Positions 25,524 through 33,873 of a stretch of 64,000 nt of DNA are shown here, piece by piece. Numbering within the stretch: the first letter of the stretch is position 1; each line of letters starts with the position of its first letter. Both the position numbers and the translations under genes were made by a program. This stretch comes from Mageeibacillus sp. UBA6976 (lineage in GTDB: Bacteria; Bacillota; Clostridia; Saccharofermentanales; Saccharofermentanaceae). Below the pieces are notes generated by a model. That model was not told the DNA's origin. It saw only the letters and a program-made list of their open reading frames with translations, and made no database searches. The stretch covers positions 8,307-72,306 of the forward strand of contig DJYO01000025.1 of assembly GCA_002450155.1 (NCBI GenBank). The letters run 5' to 3'.

Positions 25524-25820
25524 ATGAAAAAACTTAGTTTAGCAAAATTGTTGGTTCTTATCTGGATCTTGAGGATCGTTGGCTTCGCCGTGTTATTGGG
25601 CGGATTCCCGTTCCTCGATTACAATCGTACTGTAGTATTTTTTGTTTTGGTTGGCATAGGTATTGCAATCCTTTTGGCCAGTGCCTATATTGAGGCGGTT
25701 TATTACTGCTGCCCCCATTGCGGAATGTGGATTGGTATGAGAAATCTGCCTTATGGGTATTGTAGGCACTGCGGCAAAGAGTTAATTACAAAACCGGATG
25801 ATAACGTTCCAACATTATAG
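25524..25820 (+). CDS. Two-TM protein with C-terminal zinc ribbon
   Basis: 98 residues: two membrane helices (about 8-28 and 36-60) followed by YYCCPHCGMWIGMRN...YCRHCGKEL, a four-Cys zinc ribbon on the cytoplasmic side. It follows the other zinc-ribbon gene by 36 bases and is probably cotranscribed. The start ATG has a modest SD (AGGATAGGGAT). Function unknown. Confidence 0.7.
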   Translation: MKKLSLAKLLVLIWILRIVGFAVLLGGFPFLDYNRTVVFFVLVGIGIAILLASAYIEAVYYCCPHCGMWIGMRNLPYGYCRHCGKELITKPDDNVPTL

Positions 25821-25853
25821 TAGTTGAAGCGTTAAATCTTGAAATTAACTAAG

Positions 25854-25881
25854 AAGCTTGCGAAAAATGACTCGCAGGCTT
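25854..25881 (+). terminator. Hairpin, possible terminator
   Basis: AAGCTTGCGA and TCGCAGGCTT arms (one wobble) with an eight-base loop, 33 bases after the stop. Only a weak T-run (CAATAATT) follows. Confidence 0.5.
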
Positions 25882-25905
25882 CAATAATTACTGGACTGCG
25901 GCTGA

Positions 25906-26142
25906 ATATGTATAGTAGGGTTTAATGCCATAACAGATGCAGATGAATGGGAACCTGATATAAAGAAAGCACCGAACACCAAAATCCGTGATAGAATGTA
26001 TAAGATACAGGAAAACCTTGAAAATACTGGGTTGCAACTGCAGGTTGACAAAGTTCAAGGTCCGGCTGGTGGTTTTGTAAAGAGCGTTTTTGCTAATCTC
26101 AAGCCATCAAAACCCGGAGGTGATGTGAATGACAATTGCTGA
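25906..26142 (+). pseudogene. Open frame without start codon, probable gene remnant
   Basis: About 78 codons are open after a TGA, with protein-like composition (ADEWEPDIKKAPNTKIRDRM, later VQGPAGGFVKSVFANLKPSK) but no usable start codon at the 5' end. Its 3' end overlaps the start of the HTH gene, whose SD lies within it. It looks like the tail of a lost gene; no family recognised. This fills most of the otherwise empty 25821-26128. Confidence 0.3.
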
Positions 26143-26509
26143 CAGAATACAGAGTCTTAGAAAGGCGAAAGGCATGTCCCAGGAGGAACTGGCTGACAAG
26201 GTCGGTGTATCAAGGCAGGCCGTTTCTAAGTGGGAAAGTGAACAGGCAACCCCGGATCTCGATAAAGTCGTGATCATGAGCGATATTTTCGAAGTTACTA
26301 CGGATTATCTTCTTAAAGGGATTGAGCCGGTCAAGTCTGATGATCACAAGACGATGGCTGATGTTATCGATCAGAAGGTCCTTACAGAGAAGAACGGCAA
26401 GCGCGCGAAAACAGCCCTTAAGTGGTTTCTCATAGGATTCGGTATTTTGCTCGCCATAGATCTCATATCGATGCTGGTTTATTTCCTGGTCAACGGATTC
26501 CCCGTCTGA
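26129..26509 (+). CDS. XRE-family regulator with C-terminal membrane segment
   Basis: 126 residues. Helix-turn-helix of the XRE/Cro type at about 5-60 (KAKGMSQEELADKVGVSRQAVSKWE, shown in two parts: recognition helix SRQAVSKWE), then a linker and a TM at about 95-118. Such membrane-tied XRE proteins in Clostridia often control a neighbouring membrane protein or protease. The SD GGAGGTGAT is excellent. The CPBP-protease gene follows after 80 bases. Confidence 0.88.
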   Translation: MTIADRIQSLRKAKGMSQEELADKVGVSRQAVSKWESEQATPDLDKVVIMSDIFEVTTDYLLKGIEPVKSDDHKTMADVIDQKVLTEKNGKRAKTALKWFLIGFGILLAIDLISMLVYFLVNGFPV

Positions 26510-26589
26510 TCTGATCCTCAAATAATCTGACACTAAAAACAGCAGCATTTTCGCTGTTTGTATTAATGCGCTCAAAAAAGGAGTTATCC

Positions 26590-27513
26590 ATGAATAAGAT
26601 AAAAGAATTCATCAAAAACATCAGTCCGTTCAACAACCGGACCGATATGCCAAAATTATTGTATGTCATCAAGGTCATCCTGATCTTCTGGGTATTCAAG
26701 TTCGGTGTAGAACTGGTTGGCGAAGGCATAGTCCTGGCGATACACTTTGCCTGCGGTAAGAACCCTCTGCAGGGTGAGATGTTCGGCAATATCACGATTA
26801 CATTGATCACTTACTACGGATACGGCGTCATGATAGGAATAATGATCCTTCTCTGGAAGCTGTTTCAGAGAAAGACTCTGGCAGAACTGGGCTTGGCGAG
26901 ACCTGCGTGGAGCTATTTCGCAGGAGCCGGAGCCGGAACACTTCTTTTGCTTGTTTCAGTTGCTTTGGTAGTTCTTACCGGCGCGATAAAGTATAACGGC
27001 GTTTTCCGGAATATCGACACTGCGATGGTATTCCTCATGCTCGGAGCTTTTATTTTTCAAGGTGCCTTTGAAGAGGTGCTCTGCAGAGGTATCGTTCAAC
27101 AGCTTTTGCAGAAGAAATCCATCCCTGTCGCTGTAGGTGTAAGTACAGCTTTATTTATCATTCCGCACATCGGGAACATGGACTTCAATGCCCCTGCCAT
27201 TGCAGTAACGGCAGTTGTCAACCTTATCCTGATATCAGTCATCTTCTCGCTTCTTACTATCCGTTTCAAAAGCATCTGGGCGGCCTGCGGCCTGCATTCG
27301 ATATGGAACTATATCCTGTACAGCATCCTGGGGCTCAATCTGAGCGGTAATGATGAGATCAATGCTGCCGTATTTGATATGAGTTCTGTCGGAGACAATA
27401 TATTAAATGGCGGAAAGTACGGTATCGAAGCAAGTATCATCACAACTGCAGTATTAGGTACTGCTGCAATCGCACTGATCGTGTTTAACATACGGAAGCC
27501 GGAACGCGGATGA
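26590..27513 (+). CDS. CPBP-family intramembrane glutamic endopeptidase
   Basis: 307 residues from ATG 26590 (SD AAAAAAGGAG at 26574-26583; the frame from 26566 begins before the SD). About eight TM segments. CPBP/Abi motifs are present: FEEVLCRG (about 158-165, Glu-Glu...Arg), IPHIGN (His about 193) and LHSIWN (about 235). This family cleaves membrane substrates (type II CAAX prenyl endopeptidase relatives) and in Firmicutes is often linked to bacteriocin immunity. Adjacent to the membrane-tied XRE regulator, which may control it. Confidence 0.88.
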   Translation: MNKIKEFIKNISPFNNRTDMPKLLYVIKVILIFWVFKFGVELVGEGIVLAIHFACGKNPLQGEMFGNITITLITYYGYGVMIGIMILLWKLFQRKTLAELGLARPAWSYFAGAGAGTLLLLVSVALVVLTGAIKYNGVFRNIDTAMVFLMLGAFIFQGAFEEVLCRGIVQQLLQKKSIPVAVGVSTALFIIPHIGNMDFNAPAIAVTAVVNLILISVIFSLLTIRFKSIWAACGLHSIWNYILYSILGLNLSGNDEINAAVFDMSSVGDNILNGGKYGIEASIITTAVLGTAAIALIVFNIRKPERG

Positions 27514-27589
27514 TCAAATGCTATAATTATCTTGAGAGAGATCCCTTAGATAAGCATCAGTTTTATAAACCAATGGCTTGTGTTTTCTA

Positions 27590-27609
27590 TATCATAATTA
27601 CGATATAAT
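27590..27609 (+). promoter_or_regulatory. Probable autoregulatory operator and -10 of the toxin-antitoxin operon
   Basis: TATCATAATTACGATA (27590-27605) is a 16-base palindrome with one mismatched pair, overlapping the -10 TATAAT (27604-27609). It lies 33 bases before the antitoxin start, as expected for Phd/YefM autorepression. A second small palindrome ATCATGAT follows at 27608. Confidence 0.55.
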
Positions 27610-27641
27610 CATGATAGCTAAATGATAAGGCGGATTCGATC

Positions 27642-27899
27642 ATGATAAATATAAGACCCGTTTCAGATTTAAGGAACAAGTTTACTGATATTGAGAAAAC
27701 CGTAAGCGATGGAGAACCTGTTTTTCTTACTAAGAACGGATATGGTTCTATGGTCGTTATGAGCATTGATGCTTATTCCAGACTGACACAAAATGTTGAA
27801 CAGGCATTGGACGAAGCTGATGAATTTGCAAAAAATAACAGAGAGAGAATGACTCACGAGGAAGTGTTCGGTCAATTGCGGAGTCAGTTAAATGGCTGA
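27642..27899 (+). CDS. Phd/YefM-family antitoxin
   Basis: 85 residues. The N-terminal half has the Phd/YefM pattern (IRPVSDLRNKFTDIEK...EPVFLTKNGYGSMVVMS split by a short loop; SIDAYSRL), which binds DNA as a dimer; the acidic C-terminal part (ALDEADEFAKNN) would cover the toxin. It overlaps the toxin gene by 8 bases. SD AAGGCGG is weak to moderate. Likely represses its own operon through the palindrome upstream. Confidence 0.88.
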   Translation: MINIRPVSDLRNKFTDIEKTVSDGEPVFLTKNGYGSMVVMSIDAYSRLTQNVEQALDEADEFAKNNRERMTHEEVFGQLRSQLNG

Positions 27900-28221
27900 A
27901 GTCACATACACACTTCAGTATCTACCAACTTTTTACACTGATCTTGAAGAGCATGTGATGTACATTTCACATGTTCTTAAGAATGTTCAAGCTGCCAATG
28001 AATTACTGAACGATGTTGAAAATGCTATTCTTGACCGGCTTCCTATCGAAGGATCTTTCGAACCTTATCATTCAAGGAAAAAACGTGAGAATCCGTATTA
28101 CAGGATATATGTAAAGAACTATGTCATTTACTATGTTGTTATTCCTAACGGAAGGAACAAGAAGATAATGGAAGTTCGTCGGATCTTACACGGGTTGCAG
28201 GACAGGGACAAAGCATTATGA
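27892..28221 (+). CDS. ParE/RelE-family toxin
   Basis: 109 residues with ParE/RelE pattern: LPTFYTDLEEHVMYISHVLKN helix pair, ...ILDRLPIEG, and the C-terminal strands YYRIYVKNYVIYYVV and KIMEVRRILHGLQD (the arginines and histidine typical of the superfamily). ParE types poison DNA gyrase; RelE types cut mRNA on the ribosome. The spread of charged residues suits ParE better, but this is not certain. It overlaps the antitoxin by 8 bases and the GNAT gene by 4. Confidence 0.85.
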   Translation: MAEVTYTLQYLPTFYTDLEEHVMYISHVLKNVQAANELLNDVENAILDRLPIEGSFEPYHSRKKRENPYYRIYVKNYVIYYVVIPNGRNKKIMEVRRILHGLQDRDKAL

Positions 28222-28679
28222 GTTTCAGAGTTTATGAGATGAGACGTTCCTGCAAAGGTATCCCTGTTGCCCAGATGCAGTGTATTCCTTTTGACAAACA
28301 ATATCTGGAGCAATACAAGTCCGGTTATAATGCTGCTTTCCGCCCGATGAGAGAGGCGCTGAATATCAAACCATATGACTGGTATCATGACAGTAATAAG
28401 ATACTGGATAAGTCCTCAGATATATCTATTCTTATTGAAGATGAAGTGCTGATCGGTTCTGTAGCCTGTTACGGAAATGAGATCGATGATCTCTTCGTTG
28501 TAGGAGCATACCGTCACAAGGGATATGGAAAACAACTCTTGATATGGGCTATGGATCACATAGCATCATCAGGGTACGATGAATTGATATTACATGTTGC
28601 AGAATGGAATCGGAGTGCTGTTCAAATGTATGAAAATGAAGGTTTTGGAATCGTTAAAACAGATATTATATCAGTATAG
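28218..28679 (+). CDS. GNAT-family N-acetyltransferase
   Basis: 153 residues. The C-terminal half shows GNAT motif A (DDLFVVGAYRHKGYGKQLL, with the acetyl-CoA pyrophosphate loop HKGYGK) and motif B (VAEWNRSAVQMYENEGF). It overlaps the toxin stop by ATGA, so it is the third gene of the toxin-antitoxin operon. It resembles aminoglycoside/peptide type GNATs in size, but the substrate is unknown. Confidence 0.85.
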   Translation: MSFRVYEMRRSCKGIPVAQMQCIPFDKQYLEQYKSGYNAAFRPMREALNIKPYDWYHDSNKILDKSSDISILIEDEVLIGSVACYGNEIDDLFVVGAYRHKGYGKQLLIWAMDHIASSGYDELILHVAEWNRSAVQMYENEGFGIVKTDIISV

Positions 28680-28712
28680 AGAATCATCAGGAAAAGGGAG
28701 TAGAGAAATACA

Positions 28713-29180
28713 ATGAAGAGAAAAATAACGATAGTCTTTGCAATTGCAATTATTTCAATAATACTTTTGTCGATAATCCTATACTTGTCACAGTTTCATT
28801 TTGACTTTTCGCAGGATTATAGAAGTGTAGAAGGATATGAAAACATAGTTTTTATGGACCCCAAAAGTAAGCAATGCTTTCGTTTATGTGCATGGGGGTT
28901 AATAAGAGCAGAGAGCTATCCTGAATTTCAGGATCATCGTGAAACAATCGGTATACCATATGATGAATACCGGTCATTAATTGAGCATGCTGACGGAGGG
29001 TATATTTGGCAAGCAGTCTCCTCTCCTGACGGAAGATACATTTTGTATGTTGAGAAAGTGGGCATCTCGGGAACAACAGATGATGAGGATGTGTATTACA
29101 AGGTGTATTCGCCGGATGACGGCACGACTACAACCATTTATTCCGGATACAGACAGTATTTGCTGGTTGATTGGAAATAA
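28713..29180 (+). CDS. Membrane-anchored hypothetical protein
   Basis: 155 residues: one N-terminal TM anchor (about 5-26), then an outside domain of beta-type sequence containing SSPDGRYILYVE, a single WD40/TolB-like strand motif. SD AAAGGGAG. Too short for a propeller, so perhaps one domain of unknown fold. Followed 17 bases later by the DUF5104-like lipoprotein gene. Confidence 0.65.
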   Translation: MKRKITIVFAIAIISIILLSIILYLSQFHFDFSQDYRSVEGYENIVFMDPKSKQCFRLCAWGLIRAESYPEFQDHRETIGIPYDEYRSLIEHADGGYIWQAVSSPDGRYILYVEKVGISGTTDDEDVYYKVYSPDDGTTTTIYSGYRQYLLVDWK

Positions 29181-29197
29181 CTATTGCAAGGAGAATT

Positions 29198-29776
29198 ATG
29201 AAAAAGCGTGTCCAAAGGCTGATTATTGTAATAATTGTTTTAATTTTGGTGACCTTAACGGCTTGTTCCAAGCTTATAAATGGTAGATATGATCCCAGCC
29301 TTTCGATTGGTGAACAGATCAAGACGAGGCATTATGATCATAGCGCCGTTGTTTTTGGAAAGGGTGAGCTGCTTGATGAGATATTGGACGCATCTGAAAA
29401 GAAGGATGTGGATCGGATATTTGCTCTGTTTTCTGATTATGCCATTGAGGAGAATGATGAACTGTATTCCGAGATAGAGTTTTACTTGGATAACTTTCCT
29501 GAGATAGATGAATTATTCAATAGGGGATGCTCAGAATTCGGAAGCCACAACAGAGGATCTACCGAATATAACTACTTGTATGAACCGGTTGTTCATATTA
29601 TTGACATCAGTGGCAACAAATATCGTCTTGTAGTTATGTGGATTGAAGGAGATTCCGAAAATCCGGATAAACAAGGTATCCATTCGATACAGCTGATAAG
29701 CGAAGAAGCATATAATAATCATGATTATACTATTCATTCCCAGGATGACAGACCGGGTGTGTATGTTTATATATAA
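29198..29776 (+). CDS. DUF5104-like lipoprotein
   Basis: Start ATG 29198, SD AAGGAG at 29188-29193. 192 residues; lipobox LTAC with C23. The following domain (SIGEQIK...HYDHSAVVFG, ELLDEILDASEKKDVDRIF, ALFS) fits the DUF5104 pattern: a sensor-like alpha/beta fold related to nuclear transport factor 2 shapes. Clostridial lipoproteins of this type occur in multi-gene accessory arrays. Function unknown. Confidence 0.75.
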   Translation: MKKRVQRLIIVIIVLILVTLTACSKLINGRYDPSLSIGEQIKTRHYDHSAVVFGKGELLDEILDASEKKDVDRIFALFSDYAIEENDELYSEIEFYLDNFPEIDELFNRGCSEFGSHNRGSTEYNYLYEPVVHIIDISGNKYRLVVMWIEGDSENPDKQGIHSIQLISEEAYNNHDYTIHSQDDRPGVYVYI

Positions 29777-29820
29777 TGGACTGGATCATCAGTTATAAGT
29801 AACAACAGGAAGATTAACTA

Positions 29821-30552
29821 ATGAATGTTTTTTCGGATTTATACATTTCAGGATTAGATTTTTTTAAAGAAAGGCTTGATCCGTCAAGTTATCTTCTTGA
29901 TATCCCGGTCATATACAACATTAAGCATCTTGAATTTAATAACAGAGTCACTTTTTTTGTTGGCGAAAACGGAACCGGGAAATCGACACTTCTTGAAGCT
30001 ATAGCCGTTAATCTTGGATTTAATCCGGAAGGCGGTACAAAGAATTATTCATTTTCTACGTATGATTCACATTCGGATCTTTGTGATGCGATCCGTCAGA
30101 TCAAAGGATGCAAAAGCGCCAGGAATGGTTATTTCTTGCGGGCAGAGAGTTTCTATAACGTAGCAACGGCGGAGGATGAATACAGCAGGGGAATTGGCGG
30201 AAAACCAATGCACTATCATGAACGTTCACATGGTGAAAGCTTTTTGGCATTAGTCCGGGAGACGTTTCAAGGTAATGGCATTTATCTGTTGGATGAACCT
30301 GAAGCAGCATTATCACCACAACGGCAATTAACACTCATGATTGAGATCATGCGCTGCGTGGAAGCCGGAGCACAGTTTATTATCGTTACCCATTCGCCCA
30401 TATTGCTCGGTTTTCCCGAAGCTGAAATAATGAGTTTTGACGGAGAACGCATTGAACCATGTAAATACGAGGATACTGACAGCTATAAGATTACTAAAAT
30501 GTTTGTTAATAACCGTAATCAGATATTAAAGCAGTTGTTTAAAGAGGATTAG
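29821..30552 (+). CDS. Small AAA ATPase (ABC/SMC-type, AAA_21-like)
   Basis: 243 residues of stand-alone ATPase of the ABC/RecF-like class. Walker A GENGTGKST (46-54), Q-loop region, signature-like SHGESF (about 137-142), Walker B GIYLLDEPEAAL (about 153-164) and the switch H in IIVTHSP. No TM partner lies near, so this is not a transporter. Similar small ATPases act in conflict or repair systems. The SD is weak. It is followed by a 182-residue protein of unknown family which may be its partner. Confidence 0.88.
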   Translation: MNVFSDLYISGLDFFKERLDPSSYLLDIPVIYNIKHLEFNNRVTFFVGENGTGKSTLLEAIAVNLGFNPEGGTKNYSFSTYDSHSDLCDAIRQIKGCKSARNGYFLRAESFYNVATAEDEYSRGIGGKPMHYHERSHGESFLALVRETFQGNGIYLLDEPEAALSPQRQLTLMIEIMRCVEAGAQFIIVTHSPILLGFPEAEIMSFDGERIEPCKYEDTDSYKITKMFVNNRNQILKQLFKED

Positions 30553-30610
30553 CTGAAATTATCAGGAAGTTATATCAACAGATAAATCATATCAGCTGGA
30601 GGTTATAGCA

Positions 30611-31159
30611 ATGGATAACAAACTGGAATCTCTATTCGAACTAATTGAAACCTCAGACACAAAAGCCTACTCATCAATACTGTTCAACATATATGAAGAT
30701 CGGGATTATTATACGATCGAAGCGTGTTTTGATGATGATTTTGTTATAGGCCGGGATAACCCGTTTGTTATATGCGATAAAACACATTCCTGGGAGAAGG
30801 TTGAACAGGACATTGGGCTGGCTATAAAAAATCAGGTCGAAGAGAAGAAAGACACTTACAAACAGTTCACATCAATTGCTTATGGTTTTGTCGACGGCGA
30901 TCTGCAATATATAAGAAAATCTCAAGAGAAGAAAAAAGAAATCGTGCATTATACAGCAGATGATTTTAAAGATTTTGATTCGCATAAACTGGGTGCGTGG
31001 ATAATGGTGTATCTGACTACCGAAGCCGCCGCAAAATACAGATTCAACATGATCGATATGCTCCGTAATAAAGAGCTGTCAGAGGATGAACATAAATTTT
31101 GGCGGGAAATCCTTGCTGAGAATTTTGATTACGAAAAATATAAAAGAATGAGTGAATAA
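30611..31159 (+). CDS. Hypothetical acidic protein
   Basis: 182 residues, acidic, soluble, no signal peptide, SD TGGAGGTTATAGC. The first half is beta-strand rich (SSILFNIYEDRDYYTIEACF) and the second half helical. The composition and small acidic alpha/beta layout recall immunity proteins of contact toxins, but I recognise no family and see no toxin nearby. Confidence 0.65.
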   Translation: MDNKLESLFELIETSDTKAYSSILFNIYEDRDYYTIEACFDDDFVIGRDNPFVICDKTHSWEKVEQDIGLAIKNQVEEKKDTYKQFTSIAYGFVDGDLQYIRKSQEKKKEIVHYTADDFKDFDSHKLGAWIMVYLTTEAAAKYRFNMIDMLRNKELSEDEHKFWREILAENFDYEKYKRMSE

Positions 31160-31185
31160 CTCACTAACGCTTCGTGAGTTTATTC
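31158..31185 (+). terminator. Terminator overlapping the hypothetical gene's stop
   Basis: AACTCAC - nine-base loop - GTGAGTT, then TATT. The stem begins at the stop codon of the 30611 gene. Confidence 0.55.
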
Positions 31186-31316
31186 CAGAATAAATCTAAC
31201 CAAGATCGTTTTATGACACCAACGTAAAAAGGTTGAATACAGCACCTTGAACTCGAACAATTAAAGATAAATAGTTGCAGCTACCGGATGTGAAGCGGGT
31301 TGGATCATGAGCCATG

Positions 31317-32228
31317 CTATGCTTTCCGCCGGTTCCTGAAATCCCTGGGCGTTATCCTGTAACATTTGACGAACTGCTCTGTCAAATAACTGGATGAGGC
31401 AAATCCGACAGCCGATGCTATCATACCAACTGACATATCTGAGTTGGAGAGCATATCCATGGCTTTGTCGAGTCTGTATCTGATCAGATACTCGTTGGGA
31501 GTATGCCCTGTATAATTCTTGAATATGTTATTGCAGCTTGATTTGCTTACGCTACCTGCATGAGCTATGTTATCCAGCGACAGGTGTTCAGTGTAGTTCT
31601 CCTTGATAAATCCGATCATATCCTTCAGGCATTCTATATGCTGATATCTCAAAGTAGAGAACTCCGTCTTGTTATGAGAAGCATATTTCAGAACGTAATG
31701 CCACAGATTAAAGAAATGCCTCGTTATCTCAAACTGGTTGCCCCTCGATAAGTTAATGGCGCGTGTTATCTTTGCGATCCTACCAGAGACAGGATCATCG
31801 GCTTTCCACAGTATGTACTGGAGATCAGGATCGGATATGACCGGCAATATGTATTCCGTTTCAACCTCTGCGGATGATATCAGCAGCTTGGGATGTATTA
31901 CCGTTATTATGTATGTGCAGTATGTGTTGTCGGAATCTGTCGAATAATGAAGCTGCTTTGAATTGATGAAGATCGTGTCTCCCGCATTTACGGTTATAAG
32001 ACTTCCGTTGATGTTGTAAGCCATCTTGCCGGTAAGGACCGTCATCAGCTCCACATCCTCATGCCAATGGACTTTGCGTATCCAGGGCGACGAACCGTCC
32101 ATATGCCCCTCGAAAGAATACGACGGAAAAGAAGGATCGTCATAATTCACGATCTCCGAACGGTCATCACGCTGCCTGATCATAGCGCGCCATTGTTCGC
32201 GCTTTGCAAGATAACGTTCATTCTTCAT
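31317..32228 (-). CDS. AraC-family transcriptional regulator with cupin sensor domain
   Basis: 303 residues: N-terminal cupin-like sugar-sensing region (WHEDVELMTVLTGKMAYNIN, GDTIFINSKQLHY) and a C-terminal pair of helix-turn-helices (about 200-300; LSLDNIAHAGSVSKSSCNNIFKNYTG, quoted in part: HTPNEYLIRYRL and GFASSSYLTEQFVKCY). It is divergent from the esterase-CMD-flavodoxin group, which it probably controls. It starts at 32228 with a short SD (AGGTAG). Confidence 0.9.
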   Translation of the reverse strand: MKNERYLAKREQWRAMIRQRDDRSEIVNYDDPSFPSYSFEGHMDGSSPWIRKVHWHEDVELMTVLTGKMAYNINGSLITVNAGDTIFINSKQLHYSTDSDNTYCTYIITVIHPKLLISSAEVETEYILPVISDPDLQYILWKADDPVSGRIAKITRAINLSRGNQFEITRHFFNLWHYVLKYASHNKTEFSTLRYQHIECLKDMIGFIKENYTEHLSLDNIAHAGSVSKSSCNNIFKNYTGHTPNEYLIRYRLDKAMDMLSNSDMSVGMIASAVGFASSSYLTEQFVKCYRITPRDFRNRRKA

Positions 32229-32349
32229 GTTTCTACCTCGTTTTTGCCGAGCAGATTACGATATTGTTATAAAAGCTGCTATTATTCTGCTATTTTACGG
32301 CAGCAGAGTCAACTATAATGATGACAATCAAACTCAAATGAGGTCATCT

Positions 32350-33855
32350 ATGAAAAAGACACTTTCGATTGCTTTATCGGCATTACTGATATTCTCACTT
32401 TGCTCCTGCAGCGACAAGAACACTGTCGAGCCTGTAGAGACAATACCCGAACAGGAGATCAAACTCGTAAATCACATGACCGAAGCGGAATTGGCAGGAG
32501 TAAATAAACACTCTCTGACTCTTCTCGACGAGCCTGTCGTAACTGATCCGCTGGAGGCATTTAATAACAGCGAACATACGCTTCAGATCGAATACAGAAA
32601 ATATACTAAGGCCGATCTGATGGCAGGGCTTGAGGCAGCCAGGGATACCATACCGGAGGAGGACTATCAGCGATCGCTGGATTATTACAACAGTTTGGAA
32701 GACGATTACTCAGAGTCTATCCCCGAATATTTTCTGTTGGACGGTCAGGTATTATTTGATATGCAGGTCATTCCCGAGTCGTACGATGGCGGAAGTATAG
32801 ATTTCACTTCCACTTATGCTGACGGAACTGTTGAAGAACACCATTGCGAGGACCTTGACGAATACCTGGATTACGTAAAGGAACAGTGCATCTCAGACGG
32901 CAGATCCGAACAGGATGCGGAACTTACGGCTGCAAAGGTCAAACTGGCAGTAGAACTGTTCAGCAACGGAGATTATGAGACACTTCCCGAAGGGACTGTC
33001 GATCTGACAGATCCTTCATTTACAGAGGATCCTGTTGCAGGTGACTACAGAACAGAGTGGGAATTTGATCGCGGTGAGGTAGAAAAGATCCGTGACAGTA
33101 TAGATGAGATATCGATATACGACGAAGAACTGGATACCGAATTCCTGGTTCATGTCGTATTGCCGCCATCCTATGATCCGTCCAAGACCTATCCCGTCTT
33201 CTTCCTGACAGACGGTGTCTGGAGGTTCGGGGATTCGCCCAAGCTTCGCAAAGTCATGGAGGATGGAGAGGCATCTGATGTGATAATAGTTACCCTGGGA
33301 TATAACTACAATATAAACGGAGCAGACGGTGTTACCAGATTCGGCTATCTGGTCCCTGAGCGCGCAAAGCTACTGGATTTTATCACCGATAACCTTATGC
33401 CTTATCTCGGAGAGAACTATAAGATCGACTACGGAGCATCTACGCTATACGGACATTCGGACGGAGGTGTTTTCGCTGAATATGCATTGTTCAGTTCGGA
33501 TACATACGAGAATCAGCCATTCGGGAATTATATAATCGGAAGTCCCGCCTTCTGGGGCCTGTACAGCGAACCTGATGCAATGGATCTTAAGGGTTATCAG
33601 AATGACTACGGTTATTGGGACCGCAATGCTTCGCTTAACAAGCATGTCTTCCTTTGCGGAGGCTCTCAGGAAGATTCCGATTATGCCGATAAATATAACG
33701 GCAATCCGACAACTCTGGAAGGGCTTGAAGCACTTAAGAATGATCTTACTTCACACGGTGCGGATGTAACGTATAAGCTTTATGAATCACATCATTATCA
33801 GTATATTCCGGAGATGCTCGTCGAGTATCTGAAGACGGCTTATCCGGCGAAGTAA
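32350..33855 (+). CDS. Lipoprotein esterase of the esterase D family
   Basis: Start ATG 32350 (the longer frame from 32227 overlaps the divergent gene and lacks an SD). 501 residues: lipoprotein signal, lipobox LCSC, an acidic N-terminal region of about 230 residues, then an alpha/beta-hydrolase domain of the enterochelin-esterase/esterase D family (HVVLPPSYDPSKTYPVFFLTDG in part: VVLPPSYDPSKTYPVFF). The nucleophile is S370 in GHSDGG, with His in SHHYQYIP near the end. Anchored outside. Divergent from the AraC gene and 18 bases before the CMD-cupin gene. Confidence 0.85.
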   Translation: MKKTLSIALSALLIFSLCSCSDKNTVEPVETIPEQEIKLVNHMTEAELAGVNKHSLTLLDEPVVTDPLEAFNNSEHTLQIEYRKYTKADLMAGLEAARDTIPEEDYQRSLDYYNSLEDDYSESIPEYFLLDGQVLFDMQVIPESYDGGSIDFTSTYADGTVEEHHCEDLDEYLDYVKEQCISDGRSEQDAELTAAKVKLAVELFSNGDYETLPEGTVDLTDPSFTEDPVAGDYRTEWEFDRGEVEKIRDSIDEISIYDEELDTEFLVHVVLPPSYDPSKTYPVFFLTDGVWRFGDSPKLRKVMEDGEASDVIIVTLGYNYNINGADGVTRFGYLVPERAKLLDFITDNLMPYLGENYKIDYGASTLYGHSDGGVFAEYALFSSDTYENQPFGNYIIGSPAFWGLYSEPDAMDLKGYQNDYGYWDRNASLNKHVFLCGGSQEDSDYADKYNGNPTTLEGLEALKNDLTSHGADVTYKLYESHHYQYIPEMLVEYLKTAYPAK

Positions 33856-33873
33856 AAGGAGGTGCTGAACAAT

